Shown: one piece after another, positions 52,261 to 64,000 of the stretch | How the letters are laid out: each line of letters starts with the position of its first letter | How positions within the stretch are numbered: the stretch's first letter is position 1 | Origin: Agelas oroides | Taxonomy: Eukaryota > Porifera > Demospongiae > Agelasida > Agelasidae | Assembly (NCBI GenBank): GCA_949130485.1 | Contig: OX422185.1 | Span: 11,935,118 to 11,999,117, forward strand | DNA length: 64,000 bases | Direction: 5' to 3' | Made by a program: the position numbers and the translations under genes | The notes under the pieces: generated by a model | Told to the model about the DNA's origin: nothing | The model's database searches: none | Seen by the model: the letters and a program-made list of their open reading frames with translations, nothing else

Positions 52261-55200
52261 CTACTACACTCTACCATGGCTCTACCTGGCTCTACTACAT
52301 TCTACCATGCATGGCTCTACTTTGCTCTACTTGAGTCCACTACACTCTACCTTGGCTCTACTTGGCTCTACTTGGCTCTACCACACTCTACCATGGCTCT
52401 ACTCCATTGTATATCATGGCTCTACTTCACACTACATGACTCTGCTACATTCTATCATGGCTCTACTTGCCTCTACTACACTCTACCATGGCTCAACTTG
52501 TCTCTACTTGACTCTACTACACTCTACCATGGCTCTACTCCATTGTATATGATGGCTCTACTTCACACTACATGACTCTCCTACACTCTACCATGGCTCT
52601 ACTTGACTCTACATGACTCTACTACATTCTACCATGGCTCTACTTGGCTCTACTTGACTCTACTACACTCTACCATAGCTCTACTTGGCTCTATTTGACT
52701 CTACTACACTCTTCCATGGCTCTACTTACTTGACTCTACTACATTCTACCATAGTTCTACTTGTCTCTATATGACTCTACTGCATTCTTCCATAGCTCTA
52801 CTTGACTCTGTATGCTTCTTCTACATTCTACCATAGCTCGTCATGACTCTACTTTACTCTCCTACACTCTACCATGGCTCTACTTGGCAATACTTGACTC
52901 TACTACACTCTACCATGGCTCTACTTGACTCTACTTGACTCTACTACATTCTGCCATGGCTCTACTTGACTCTACTTGATGGTACTACACTCTACCTTGG
53001 CTCTACTCCATTGTACCATGGCTCTACTTGACACTACATGACTCTACTACATTCTACCATGGTTCTACTAGACTCTACTACACTCTACGATGCCTCTACT
53101 CGGCTCTACTTGACTCTACTACACTACGTCATTGCTAGACCTGGCTCTACTTGTCTCTACTACACTCTACCTTGGCTCTACTACATCCACCACGGATCCA
53201 CGTGACTCTACTTGACTCTACTACACACTATCATGGCTCTACCTGGTTCTACTACATTCTACCATGGCTCTACTTGACTCTACATGACTCTACTACATTC
53301 TACCATGGCTCTACTTGACTCTACTTGACTCTACTTCACTGTACCATGGCTCTACTTGGCTCTACTAGAGTCGACTACACCCTACCTTGACTCTACTTGG
53401 CTCTACGTGACTGTACTACACTCTACCATGGCTCTACTTGGAACTACTTGAATATAATACACTCTACCATGTATCTACTACATTCTACCATGGCTCCACG
53501 GCACTCTACACCACTCTACTGCATTCTACCATAGTTCTACTTGACTCTGTATGCCTCTACTACATTCTACCATGGCTCTACTTGACTCTACGACACTCTA
53601 CTACATTCTGCCATTGCTCTACTTGACTCTTCTCGACTGTACTATACTCTACCTTGGCTCCACTACATTCTACCATGGCTCCATGTGACTCTTCTTGACT
53701 CTGCTACATTCTACAATGGCTCTACTTGGTTCTACATGACTCTACTACATTCAACCGTCGCTCTACTTGACTTCAGTACACTCTCCCATGGCTCTACTCC
53801 ATTGTACCATAGCTCTACTTGACACTACATGACTCTACTACATTCTACCATGTATCTACCTGACTCTACTACACTCTACCATGGCTCTACTTGGCTCTAC
53901 TTGAGTCCACTACACTCTACCTTGGCTCTACTTGACTCTACTTGACTCTATTGCACTGTACCATGGCTCTACTTCATTATATATCATGGTTCTACTTCAC
54001 ACTACATGACTCTTCTACATTCTACCATGGCTCTACTTGACTCTACTAAACTCTACTACACTCTACCATGGCTCTACTTGGCTCTACTTGAGTCCACTAC
54101 ACCCTACCTTGGCTCAACTCGGCTCTACGTGACTCTACTACACTCTACCATGTCTCTACTACATTCTACCATGGCTCCACGTGAGTCTACGTGACTCTAC
54201 TGCATTCTACCATAGCTCTACTTGACTCTATATGCCTCTACTACATTCTACAATGGCTCTACGTGACTCTACTACATTCTGCCATGGCTTTACTTGACTC
54301 TACTTTACTGTGCTACACTCTACATTGGCTCTACTACATTCTAACAATGCTCCATGTGACTATACTTGACTCTACTACACACTACCATGGCTCTACCTTG
54401 TTCTACTACATTCTACCATGGCTCTACTTGACACTATATGATTCTACTAAATGCTACCATGCCTGTTCTTGACTCTACTTGACTCTTCTACACTCTACCA
54501 TGGCTCTACTTTGCTCTACTACATTCTCCCATGGCTATACTTGACTCTACATGACTCTGCTACATTCTACCATTGCTCTACTTGACTCTACTTGACTCTA
54601 CTACACTCTACCATGGCTCTACTTGGCTCTACTTGAATCCACTACACTCTACCTTGGCTCTACTTGGCTCTACTTGACTCTACTACACTCTACCATGAAT
54701 CTACTCCATTGTATATCATGGCTCTACTTCACACTACATGACTCTACTACATTCTACCATGGCTCTACTTGACTGTACTACACTCTACCATGTGTGAACT
54801 TGGCTCTGCTTGACTCTACTACACTCTATCATGGCTCTACTCCATTGTACCATGTCTCTACTTGACACTACATGATTCTACTGAATTCTAACATGGCTCT
54901 TCTTGACTCTACTTGACTCTCCTACACACTACCGTTGCTCTACTTGGCTCTACTACACCCTACCTTGGCTCTACTTGGCTCTACTTGACTCTACTACACT
55001 CTACCATGGCAGTACTTGGCTCTACTTGACTCTACTACACTCTACCATGTCTGTACTACATTCTACCATGGCTCCACGTGACTCTACGTGGTTCTACTAC
55101 ATTCTACCATAGCTCCACTTGACTCTGTATGCCTCTACTACATTCTACCATTACTCTTCTTGACTCTACTTGACTCTCCTACACTCTCCCATTGCTCTAC

Positions 55201-55640
55201 TTGGCTCTACTTGGCTCTACTACACAGTACCATAGCTCTACTTGCCTCTACTGGACTCTACTACACTCTACCATGGCTCTACTTGACTTTACTACACTCT
55301 AACATTGCTCAACTTGGCTCTACTTGACTCTACTACACTCTACCATGGCTCTACTCCATTGTACCATTGCTCTACTTGACACTACATGATTCTACTGAAT
55401 TCTACCATGGCTCTTCTTGACTCTACTTGATTCATACCTACACTCTATCATTGCTCTACTTGGCTCTACTACACTCTACCATGGCTCTCCTTGGCTGTAC
55501 TTGACTCTACTACACTCTACCATGTCTCTACTACATTCTACCATGAATCCACGAGACTCTACGTGACTCTACTGCATTCTATATAGCTCTACTTGACACT
55601 GTGTGACTCTACTACATTCTACCATTGCTCTACTTGACTC
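52261..55640 (+). repeat. Satellite array, mixed blocks
   Basis: 52255-52830 repeats the 50644 block at about 1611 bp. 53365-53560 resembles the CTAGAGTCGAC blocks of 25-27 kb. 54880-55640 resembles 30.8-31.6 and 43.1-43.9 kb. No gene is seen. Confidence 0.87.
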
Positions 55641-55649
55641 TACCTGACT

Positions 55650-56770
55650 GTACTACATTCTGCCATGGCTCTACTTGACTCTACTTGACAGTACTACACT
55701 CTACCTTTGCTCTACTACATTCTACCATGGCTCCACGTGACTCTACTTGACTCTCCTGCATTCTACCATGGCTCTACCTGGCTCTACTACATTCTACCAT
55801 GGCTCTACTTCGTTCTACATGACTCTACTACATGCAACCGTGCCTCTACTTGACTCCACTGCACTCTACCATGGCTCTACTCCATTGTACCATCGCTCTA
55901 CTTGACACTACATTATTCTACTACATTCTACCATGGCTGTACTTCACTCTACTACACTCTACGATGGCTCTACTTTGCTCTACTTGACTCTACTACACTA
56001 TATCATTTCCAGACCTGGCTCTACTTGTCTCTACTTTACTCTACCTTAGCTCTACTACATCCTATCATGGATCCACGTGACTCTACTTGACTCTCCTAAA
56101 CCCTACGACGGCTCTACTTTACTCTACTACATTCTACCATGGCTCTACTTGACTCTACATGACTCTACTACATTCTACCATGGCTCTACTTGACTCTACT
56201 TAACTCTACTCCATTCTACCATGGATCTAATTGGCTCTATTTGACTCTACTACACTCTACCATGGCTCTACTTGGCTCTACTTGACTCTACTACTTTCAA
56301 CCATTGTTCAACTTGTCTCGATATGACTCTACTACATTCTACCATAGCTCTACTTGACTCTGTATTCCTCTACTACATTCTACCATGGTTCATGTTGACT
56401 CTACTTGACTCTCCTACACTCTCCCATTGCTCTACTTGGCTCTACTTGGCTATACTACACTCTACCATGGCTCTGCTTGGCTCTACTTGACTCTACTACA
56501 CTCTACCATGGCTCTACTTAACTCTACTTGACTCTACTACATTCTGCCATGGCTCTACTTGACTCTATTTGACTGCACTACACTCTACCTTGGGTATACT
56601 CCATTGTACCATGGCTCTACTTGACACTACATGACTCTACTACATTCTACAATGGCTCTACTTGACTCTACTACACTCTACGATGCCTCTACCACATTCT
56701 ACCATGAATCAACGAGTCTCTACGTGAGTCTACTGCATTCTATATAGCTCTACTTGACTCTACTTGACTC
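55650..56770 (+). repeat. 1120-bp satellite tandem duplication, copy 1
   Basis: CTACCTTTGC at 55701 recurs at 56821, and all marker blocks follow at 1120 bp, including the private variants TTCAACCATTGTTC, TGTATTCC and CTTGGGTATAC. Upstream, a diverged GAATCCACGAGAC block is matched by GAATCAACGAG near 56702 at a slightly larger offset. Confidence 0.88.
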
Positions 56771-57815
56771 TACTACATTCTGCCATGGCTCTACTTGACT
56801 CTACTTGACAGTACTACACTCTACCTTTGCTCTACTACATTCTACCATGGCTCCACGTGACTCTACTTCACTCTCCTGCATTCTTCCATGGCTCTACCTG
56901 GCTCTACTACATTCTACCATGGCTCTACTTCGTTCTACATGACTCTACTACATGCAACCGTGGCTCTACTTGACTCTACTACACTCTAACATGGCTCTAC
57001 TCCATTGTACCATGGCTCTACTTGACACTACATTATTCTACTACATTCTACCATGGCTGTACTTCACTCTACTACACTCTACGATGGCTCTACTTTGCTC
57101 TACTTGACTCTACTACACTATAGCATTTCTAGACCTGGCTCTACTTGTCTCTACTATACTCTACCTTAGCTCCACTACATCCTACCATGGATCCACGTGA
57201 CTCTACTTGACTCTCCTAAACCCTACGATGGCTCTACTTCACTCTACTACATTCTACCATGGCTCTACTTGACTCTACATGACTCTACTACATTCTACCA
57301 TGGCTCTACTTGACTCTACTTAACTCTACTCCATTCTACCATGGATCTAATTGGCTCTATTTGACTCTACTACACTCTACCATGGCTCTACTTGGCTCTA
57401 CTTGACTCTACTACTTTCAACCATTGTTCAACTTGTCTCGATATGACTCTACTGCATTCTACCATAGCTCTACTTGACTCTGTATTCCTCTACTACATTC
57501 TACCATGGTTCATGTTGACTCTACTTGACTCTCCTACACTCTCCCATTGCTCTACTTGGCTCTACTTGGCTATACTACACTCTACCATGGCTCTGCTTGG
57601 CTCTACTTGACTCTACTACACTCTACCATGGCTCTACTTAACTCTACTTGACTCTACTACATTCTGCCATGGCTCTACTTGACTCTATTTGACTGCACTA
57701 CACTCTACCTTGGGTATACTCCATTGTACCATGGCTTTACTTGACACTACATGACTCTACTACATTCTACAATGGCTCTACTTGACTCTACTACACTCTA
57801 CGATGCCTCTACTTG
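56771..57815 (+). repeat. 1120-bp satellite tandem duplication, copy 2
   Basis: Near-identical to 55651-56695. Identity ends after CTACGATGCCTCTAC near 57811. The GCTAGACC marker is degraded here (TAGCATTTCTAGACC), as in copy 1 (TATCATTTCCAGACC). Confidence 0.88.
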
Positions 57816-60800
57816 GCTCTACTTGACTCTACTACACTATATCTTTGCTAGACCTGGCTCTACTTGTCTCTACTGCACTCTACCTTAGCTCTACTACATC
57901 CTACCATGGATCGACGTGACTCAACTTGACTCTCCTACACTCTACCATGGCTCTACTTTACTCTACTACATTCTACCATGGCTCTACTTGAGTCTACTAC
58001 ACTCTACAACACTTTACCAAGGGTCTACTTGGCTCTACTTGAGTCCACTACACTCTACTACATTCTACCATGGCTCCACGTGACTCTACTTGATTCTACT
58101 GCATTCTACCATGGCTCTACTTGGCTCTACATGACTCTACTACATGCTACCATGGCTCTACGTGGCTCTGCCTGCCTCTACTACATTCTACCATGGTTCT
58201 ACTCCATAGTACCATGTCTCTACTTGACACTACATAACTCTACTACATTCTATCATAGCGCTACTTGGCTCTACTTGACACTACTACACTCTACCATGAC
58301 TCTACTTGCCTCTACGTCACTCTACCACACTCTACCGTGGCTCTACTTGGCTTTACTTGACTCTACTACACCCTACCATCGCTCTACTTGGCTCTACTTG
58401 ACTCTACTACACTCTACCATGTCTCTACTACATTCTACCATGGCTCCACGTTACTCTACGTGACTCTACTACATTCTACCATAGCTCTACTTGATTCTGT
58501 ATGCCTGTTCTACATTCTACCATGGCTCTACTTGACGCTACTTGACTGTACTATATTCTGCCATGGCTCTACTTGACTGTACTTGACTGTACTACACTCT
58601 ACCTTGGCTCTACTAGATTCTACCATGGCTCCACGTGAATCTACTTGACTCTACTACATTCTACCATGGCTTACATGACTCTACTACATGCTACCTTGGT
58701 TCTACTTGCCTCTACACGACTCTACTGCACTCTACTATGGCTCTACTCCATTGTACAATGGCTGTACTTGACACCAGTTGAATCTACTACATTCTACCAT
58801 GGCTCTACTTTACTCTACTACACTATACCATTGCTAGTCCTGGCTCTACTTGTCTACTACACTCTACCTTGGTGCTACTACATCCTACCATGGATCCACG
58901 TGACTCTACTTGACTCTACTACACCATACCATGGCTCTACCTGGCTCTACTACATTCTACCATTGCTCTACTTTGCTCTACTTGAGTCCACTACACTCTA
59001 CCTTGGCTGTACTCGGCTCTACTTGACTCTACTAAACTCTACCATGGCTCTACTTGGCTCTATTTGACTCTACTACAGTCTACTATGGCTCTACTTGGAT
59101 CTACTTGACTCTATTATATTCTACCATAGTTCTACTTGTCTCTATATGACTCTACTGCATTCTACCATAGCTCTACTTGACTCTGTATGCCTCTACTACA
59201 TTCTACCTTGGCTCTTCTTGACTCTACTGGACTCTCCTACACTCTCCCATTGCTCTACTTGGCTCTAATTGGCTCTACTACATTCTACGATGGCTCTACT
59301 TGACTCTACTTGACTCTACTACATTCTGCCATGGCTCTACTTGACTCTACTTGTCTGCTACACTCTACCTTGGCGCTACTACATCCTGCCATGGATCCAC
59401 ATGACTCTACTTGACTCTACTACACTCGGCCATGGCTCCACCTGGCTGTACTACATTCTACCATGGCTCTACTTTCCTCCACTTGAGTCCCCTACACTCT
59501 ACCTTGGCTCTACTTTCCTCTACTTGGCTCTACTACACTCTACCATGGCTCTACTCCATTGTATATCATGGCTCTACTTCAATCTACATGACTCTGCTAC
59601 ATTCTACCATGGCTCTACTTGTCTCTACTACACCCTACCTTGGCTCTACTACATCCTACCACGGATCCACGTGACTCTACTTGACTCTACTACACTCTAC
59701 CATGGCTCTACCTGGTTCTACTACATTCTACCATGGCTCTACTTGAATCTACATGACTCTTCTACATTCTACCATGGCTCTACTTGACTCTACTTGACTC
59801 TACTTGACTCTACCATGGCTCTACTTGGCTCTACTTGAGTCCACTACACCCTACCTTGGCTCAACTTGGCTCTACGTGACTGTACTACACACTACCATGG
59901 CTCTACTATACTTGAATATACTACACTCTACCATGTCTCTACTACCTTCTACCATGGCTCCACGGCACTCTACATGAATGTACTGCATTCTACCATAGTT
60001 CTACTTGACTCTGTATGCCTCTACTACATTCTACCATGGCTCTACTTGACTCTACTTGACTGTACTACATTCTGCCATGGCTCTACTTGACTCTACTTGA
60101 CTGTACTACACTCTACCTTGGCTCTACTACATTCTACCATGGCTCCACGTGACTCTACTTGACTCTGCTACATTCTACCATGGCTATACTTGGTTCTACA
60201 TGACTCTACTACATGCAACAGTGTCTCTACTTGACTCTACTACACTCTCCCATGGCTCTACTCCATTGTACCATAGCTCTACTTGACACTACATGACTCT
60301 ACTACATTCTACCATGGCTCTACTGGACTCTACTACCCTCTACCATGGCTCTACTTGGCTCTACTTGAGTCCACTACACCCTACCTTGGCGCAACTCGGC
60401 TCTACGTGATTCTACTACACTCTACCATGGCTGTACTTGGATGTACTTGACTCTACTACACTCTACCATGTCTCTACTACATTCTACCATGGCTCCACGT
60501 GACTCTACGTGACTCTACTGCATTCTACCTTAGCTCTACTGCACTCTGTAAGCCTCTACTACATTCTACCATTGCTCTACTTGACTCTACTTGACTCTAC
60601 TACATTCTGCCATGGCTCTACTTGACTCTACTTGACTGTTCTACACTCTACCATGGCTGTACTACATTCTAACATTGCTCCATGTGACTCTACTTGACTC
60701 TACTACACACTACCATGGCTCTACCTTGCTCTACTACATTCTACCATGACTCTACTTGACACTACATGATTCTACTAAATGCTACCATGCGTGTTCTTGA

Positions 60801-61935
60801 CTCTACTTGACTCTTCTACACTCTACCATTGCTCTACTTGGCTCTACTACACTCTACCATAGCTCTACTTGGCTCTACGTGACTCTACTACATCTACCAT
60901 GGCTCTACTCGTTTCTACTTGACTCTACTACATTCTGCCATGGCTCTACTTGACTCTACTTGACTGTACTACACTCTACCTTGGCTCTACTACATTCTAA
61001 CAATGCTCCATGTGACTCTACTTGACTCTACTACACACTACCATGGCTCTACCTTGCTCTACTACATTCTATCATGGCTCTACTTGACACTACATGATTC
61101 TACTAAATGCTACCATGCCTCTTCTTGACTCTACTTGACTCTTCTACACTCTACCATGGCTCTACCTTGCTGTACTACATTCTACCATGGCTATACTTGA
61201 CTCTACATGACTCTACTGCATTCTACCATGGCTCTATACTTGACTCTACTTGACTCTACTACACTCTACCGTGGCTCTACTTGGCTCTACTTGAATCCAC
61301 TACACTCTACCTTGGCTCTACTCCATTGTACCATGTCTCTACTTGACACTACATGATTCTACTGAATTCTAACATGGCTCTTCTTGACTGTACTTGACTC
61401 TTCTACACTCTACCATAGCTCTACTTGGCTCTACTGCACTCTACCTTGGCTCTACTGGGCTCTACTTGACTCTACTACACTCTACCATGGCAGTACTTGG
61501 CTCGACTTGACTCTACTACACTCTATAATGTCTCTACTACATTCTACCATGGCTCCACGTGACTCTACGTGACTCTACTACATTCTACCATAGCTCCACT
61601 TGACTCTGTATGCCTCTACTACATTCTACCATAGCTCCACTTGACTCTGTATGCCTCTACTACATTCTACCATAACTCTTCTTGACTCTAGTTCACTCTC
61701 CTACACTCTCCCATTGCTCTACTTGGCTCTACTTGGCCCTACTACACTGTACCATAGCTCTACTTGGCTCTACTTGACTCTACTACACTCTACCATGGCT
61801 CTACTCCATTGTACCATTGCTTTACTTGACACTACATGCTTCTACTGAATTCTACCATGGCTCTTCTTGACTCTACTTGATTTACCTACACTCTATCATT
61901 GCTCTACTTGGCTCTACTACACTCTACCATGGCTC
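57816..61935 (+). repeat. Satellite array related to the 0.8-2.5 kb region
   Basis: 58388-59070 repeats features of 944-1530 and 15445-16030: the GGCTTACATGAC block, the short CTTGTCTACTACAC block and TTGCTAGTCCTGG. 59290-60300 resembles the 3-kb units. At 61589 and 61630 a 41-bp unit (CATAGCTCCACTTGACTC) is exactly doubled. No gene is seen. Confidence 0.86.
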
Positions 61936-64000
61936 TACTTGGCTTTACTTGACTCTACTGCACTCTACCACGTCTCTACTACATTCTACCATGGCTCCAC
62001 GTTACTCTACGTGACTCTACTACATTCTACCATAGCTCTACTTATCTCTGTATGCCTGTACTACATTCTACCATGGCTCTACTTGACGCTACTTGACTGT
62101 ACTACATTCTACCATGGCTCTACTTGACTGTACTTGACTGTACTACACTCTACCTTGGCTCTACTACATTCTACCATGGCTCCACTTGAATCTACTTGAC
62201 TCTACTACATTTTACCATGGCTTACATGACTCTACTACATGTTACCTTGGTTCTACTTGGCTCTACACGACTCTACTGCACTCTACTATGGCTCTACTCC
62301 ATTGTACAATGGCTGTACTTGACACTACTTGACTCTACTACATTCTACCATGGCTCTACTTTATTCAACTACACTATACCATTGGTAGTCCTGGCTCTAC
62401 TTGTCTACTACACTCTACCTTGGTGCTACTACATCCTACCATGGATCCACGTGACTCTACTTGACTCTACTACACCATACCATGGCTTTACCTGGCTCTA
62501 CTACATTCTACCATGGCTCTACTTTGCTCTACTTGAGTCCACTACACTCTACCTTGGCTCTACTTGGCTCTACTTGACTCTACTATATTCTACCATAGTT
62601 CTACTCGTCTCTATATGACTCTACTGCATTCTACCATAGCTCTACTTGACTCTGTATGCCTCTACTACATTCTGCCATGGCTCTACTTGACTGTACTTGA
62701 CAGTACTACACTCTACCTTTGCTCTACTACATCCTACCATGGATCCACGTGACTCTACTTGACTCTACTACACCATTCCATGGCTTTACCTGGCTCTACT
62801 ACATTCTACCATGGCTCTACTTTGCTCTACTTGAGTCCACTACACTCTACCTTGGCTCTACTTGGCTCTACTTGACTCTACTATATTCTACTATAGTTCT
62901 ACTTGTCTCTATATGACTCTACTGCATTCTACCATAGCTCTACTTGACTCTGTATGCCTCTACTACATTCTACCTTGGCTCTTCTTGACTCTACTGGACT
63001 GTCCTACACTCTCCCATTCCTCTACTTGGCTCTAATTGGCTCTACTACACTCTACCATGGCTCTACTTGGCTCTACTTGACTCTACTACATTCTACGATG
63101 GCTCTACTTGACTCTACTTGACTCTACTACATTCTGCCATGGCTCTACTTGACTCTACTTGTCTGCTACACTCTACCTTGCCGCTACTACATCCTACCAT
63201 GGATCCACGTGACTCTACTTGACTCTACTACACTCTGCCATGGCTCTACCTGGCTCTACTACATTCTACCATGGCTCTAATTTGCTCTACTTGAGTCCAC
63301 TACACTCTACCTTGCCTCAACTTGTTTCTACTTGGCTCTACTACACTCTACCATGGCTCTACTCCACTGTATATCATGTCTCTACTTTACACTACATGAC
63401 TCTGCTACATTCTACCATGTCTCTACTTGCCTCTACTACACTCTACCATGGCTCAACTTGGCTCTACTTCACTCTACTACACTCTACCATGGCTCTACTT
63501 CACACTACATGACTCTCCTACACTCTACCATGGCTCTACTTGACTCTACCTTGCTCTACTACATTCTACCATGGCTCTACTTGACTCTACATGACTCTAT
63601 TACATTCTACCATGGCTCTACTTGGCTCTACTTGACTCTACTACACTCTACCATAGCTCTACTTGGCTCTATTTGATTCTACTACACTCTACCATGGCTC
63701 TACTTACTTGACTCTACTACATTCTACCATAGTTCTACTTGTCTCTATATGACTCTACTGCATTCCACCATAGCTCTACTGGACTCTGTATGCCTCTACT
63801 ACATTCTACCATAGCTTGTCTTGACTCTACTTGACTCTCCTACATTCTCACATTGCTCTACTTGGTTCTACTTGGCTCTACTACACTCTACCATGGCTCT
63901 ACTTGGCAATACTTGACTCTACTACACTCTACCATGGCTCTACTTGACTCTACTTGACTCTACTACATTCTGCCATGGCTCTACTTGACTCTACTTGACT
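61936..64000 (+). repeat. Satellite block, copy B of the 3551-bp-spaced duplication, with a 298-bp tandem repeat
   Basis: 61940-62620 matches about 58389-59070 at 3551 bp. 62470-62640 recurs 298 bp downstream at about 62768-62940 with minor changes (CACCATACC against CACCATTCC, TATATTCTACCATAG against TATATTCTACTATAG). The end of the window (63060-64000) resembles 2.1-2.8 kb. No gene is seen. Confidence 0.85.

Larger units (their letters stand above)
48885..64000 (+). repeat. Decamer-based satellite array, right part
   Basis: Same satellite continues to the right edge of the window without further foreign insertions. No gene or RNA is seen. Confidence 0.97.

Noticed and set aside
57978..58463. 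Longest satellite open frame (161 residues) and many similar LYHGSTWLY-type frames on +
   Set aside because: They are direct translations of the 31/41-bp repeat, start at the CCATGG of a unit, shift frame with unit order, show no domain and vary freely between copies.
1..64000. CRISPR array
   Set aside because: Repeats are contiguous with no unique spacers, and the sequence is clearly eukaryotic satellite.
1..64000. Telomeric repeat
   Set aside because: No TTAGGG, TTAGG or similar short telomere unit; the basic block is CTCTAC plus four bases.
1..64000. Proof of centromere identity (CENP-B box)
   Set aside because: I did not see a CENP-B-box-like motif; higher-order organisation alone does not establish a centromere.

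Overview
This window is almost entirely one giant, G-poor tandem-repeat (satellite) array. I see no beginning or end of the array, so it runs past both edges. It is broken by only two pieces of unrelated DNA, both of which look like transposons: an 812-bp element at 39669-40480 and a 447-bp hairpin MITE at 48438-48884. I see no intact host gene, rRNA, tRNA or CRISPR. The organism is a eukaryote. An invertebrate animal is most likely, because the larger transposon carries a ZAD-like CX2C...CX2C zinc-binding domain and the first part of a RecQ-like DNA helicase. The style of both fragments reminds me of cnidarian or other marine-invertebrate proteins, but that is a weak inference.

The satellite is built from a decamer, CTCTAC plus a four-base tail (TTGA, TTGG or TACA), closed by an 11-bp version ending in CATGG. 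Three or four of these make 31-bp or 41-bp units, each ending in CCATGG. Because 31/3 and 41/4 give 10.33 and 10.25 bp, the CTCTAC blocks and their TA step recur close to the nucleosomal DNA helical repeat over about 62.7 kb. Diverged marker subunits (CTCTGTATGCC, GCTAGACCTGG, CCATTGTATATCATGG, ATGCAACCGTGG) show higher-order organisation. The clearest case is three tandem units of about 3 kb at 1960-11023.

Layered on this are many segmental duplications with measurable offsets: 14501 bp (1-2.0 kb vs 14.5-16.5 kb), 6853 bp (11.3 vs 18.1 kb), 1017 bp (23.3-25.3 kb, tandem), 9011 bp (29.9 vs 38.9 kb), 12.3 kb (30.2 vs 42.5 kb), 11.0 kb (33.6 vs 44.6 kb), 3355 bp (37.8 vs 41.1 kb), 781 bp (46.6-48.1 kb, tandem), 3955 bp (45.5 vs 49.4 kb), about 747 bp (50.8-52.2 kb, tandem), 1120 bp (55.65-57.8 kb, tandem), 3551 bp (58.4 vs 61.9 kb) and 298 bp (62.5-62.9 kb, tandem). 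Small indels between copies are often whole multiples of the 31/41-bp units, as expected of unequal exchange. Nearly all open frames in the array are by-products of the repeat and are not annotated as genes.

The 812-bp element is the most interesting object. It has perfect 69-bp terminal inverted repeats flanked by TA. Inside are the 5' ends of two different genes pointing toward each other: a ZAD-like DNA-binding protein on + and a RecQ-like helicase on -, which is cut off straight after its Walker A motif. The two coding fragments meet at one joint near 40115. This looks like either an internally deleted copy of a larger two-gene transposon (ZAD protein plus helicase) or a TIR element that captured two gene starts. 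The 447-bp MITE is a near-perfect palindrome whose paralogous empty sites are present in the same array, so its TA target duplication can be read directly.
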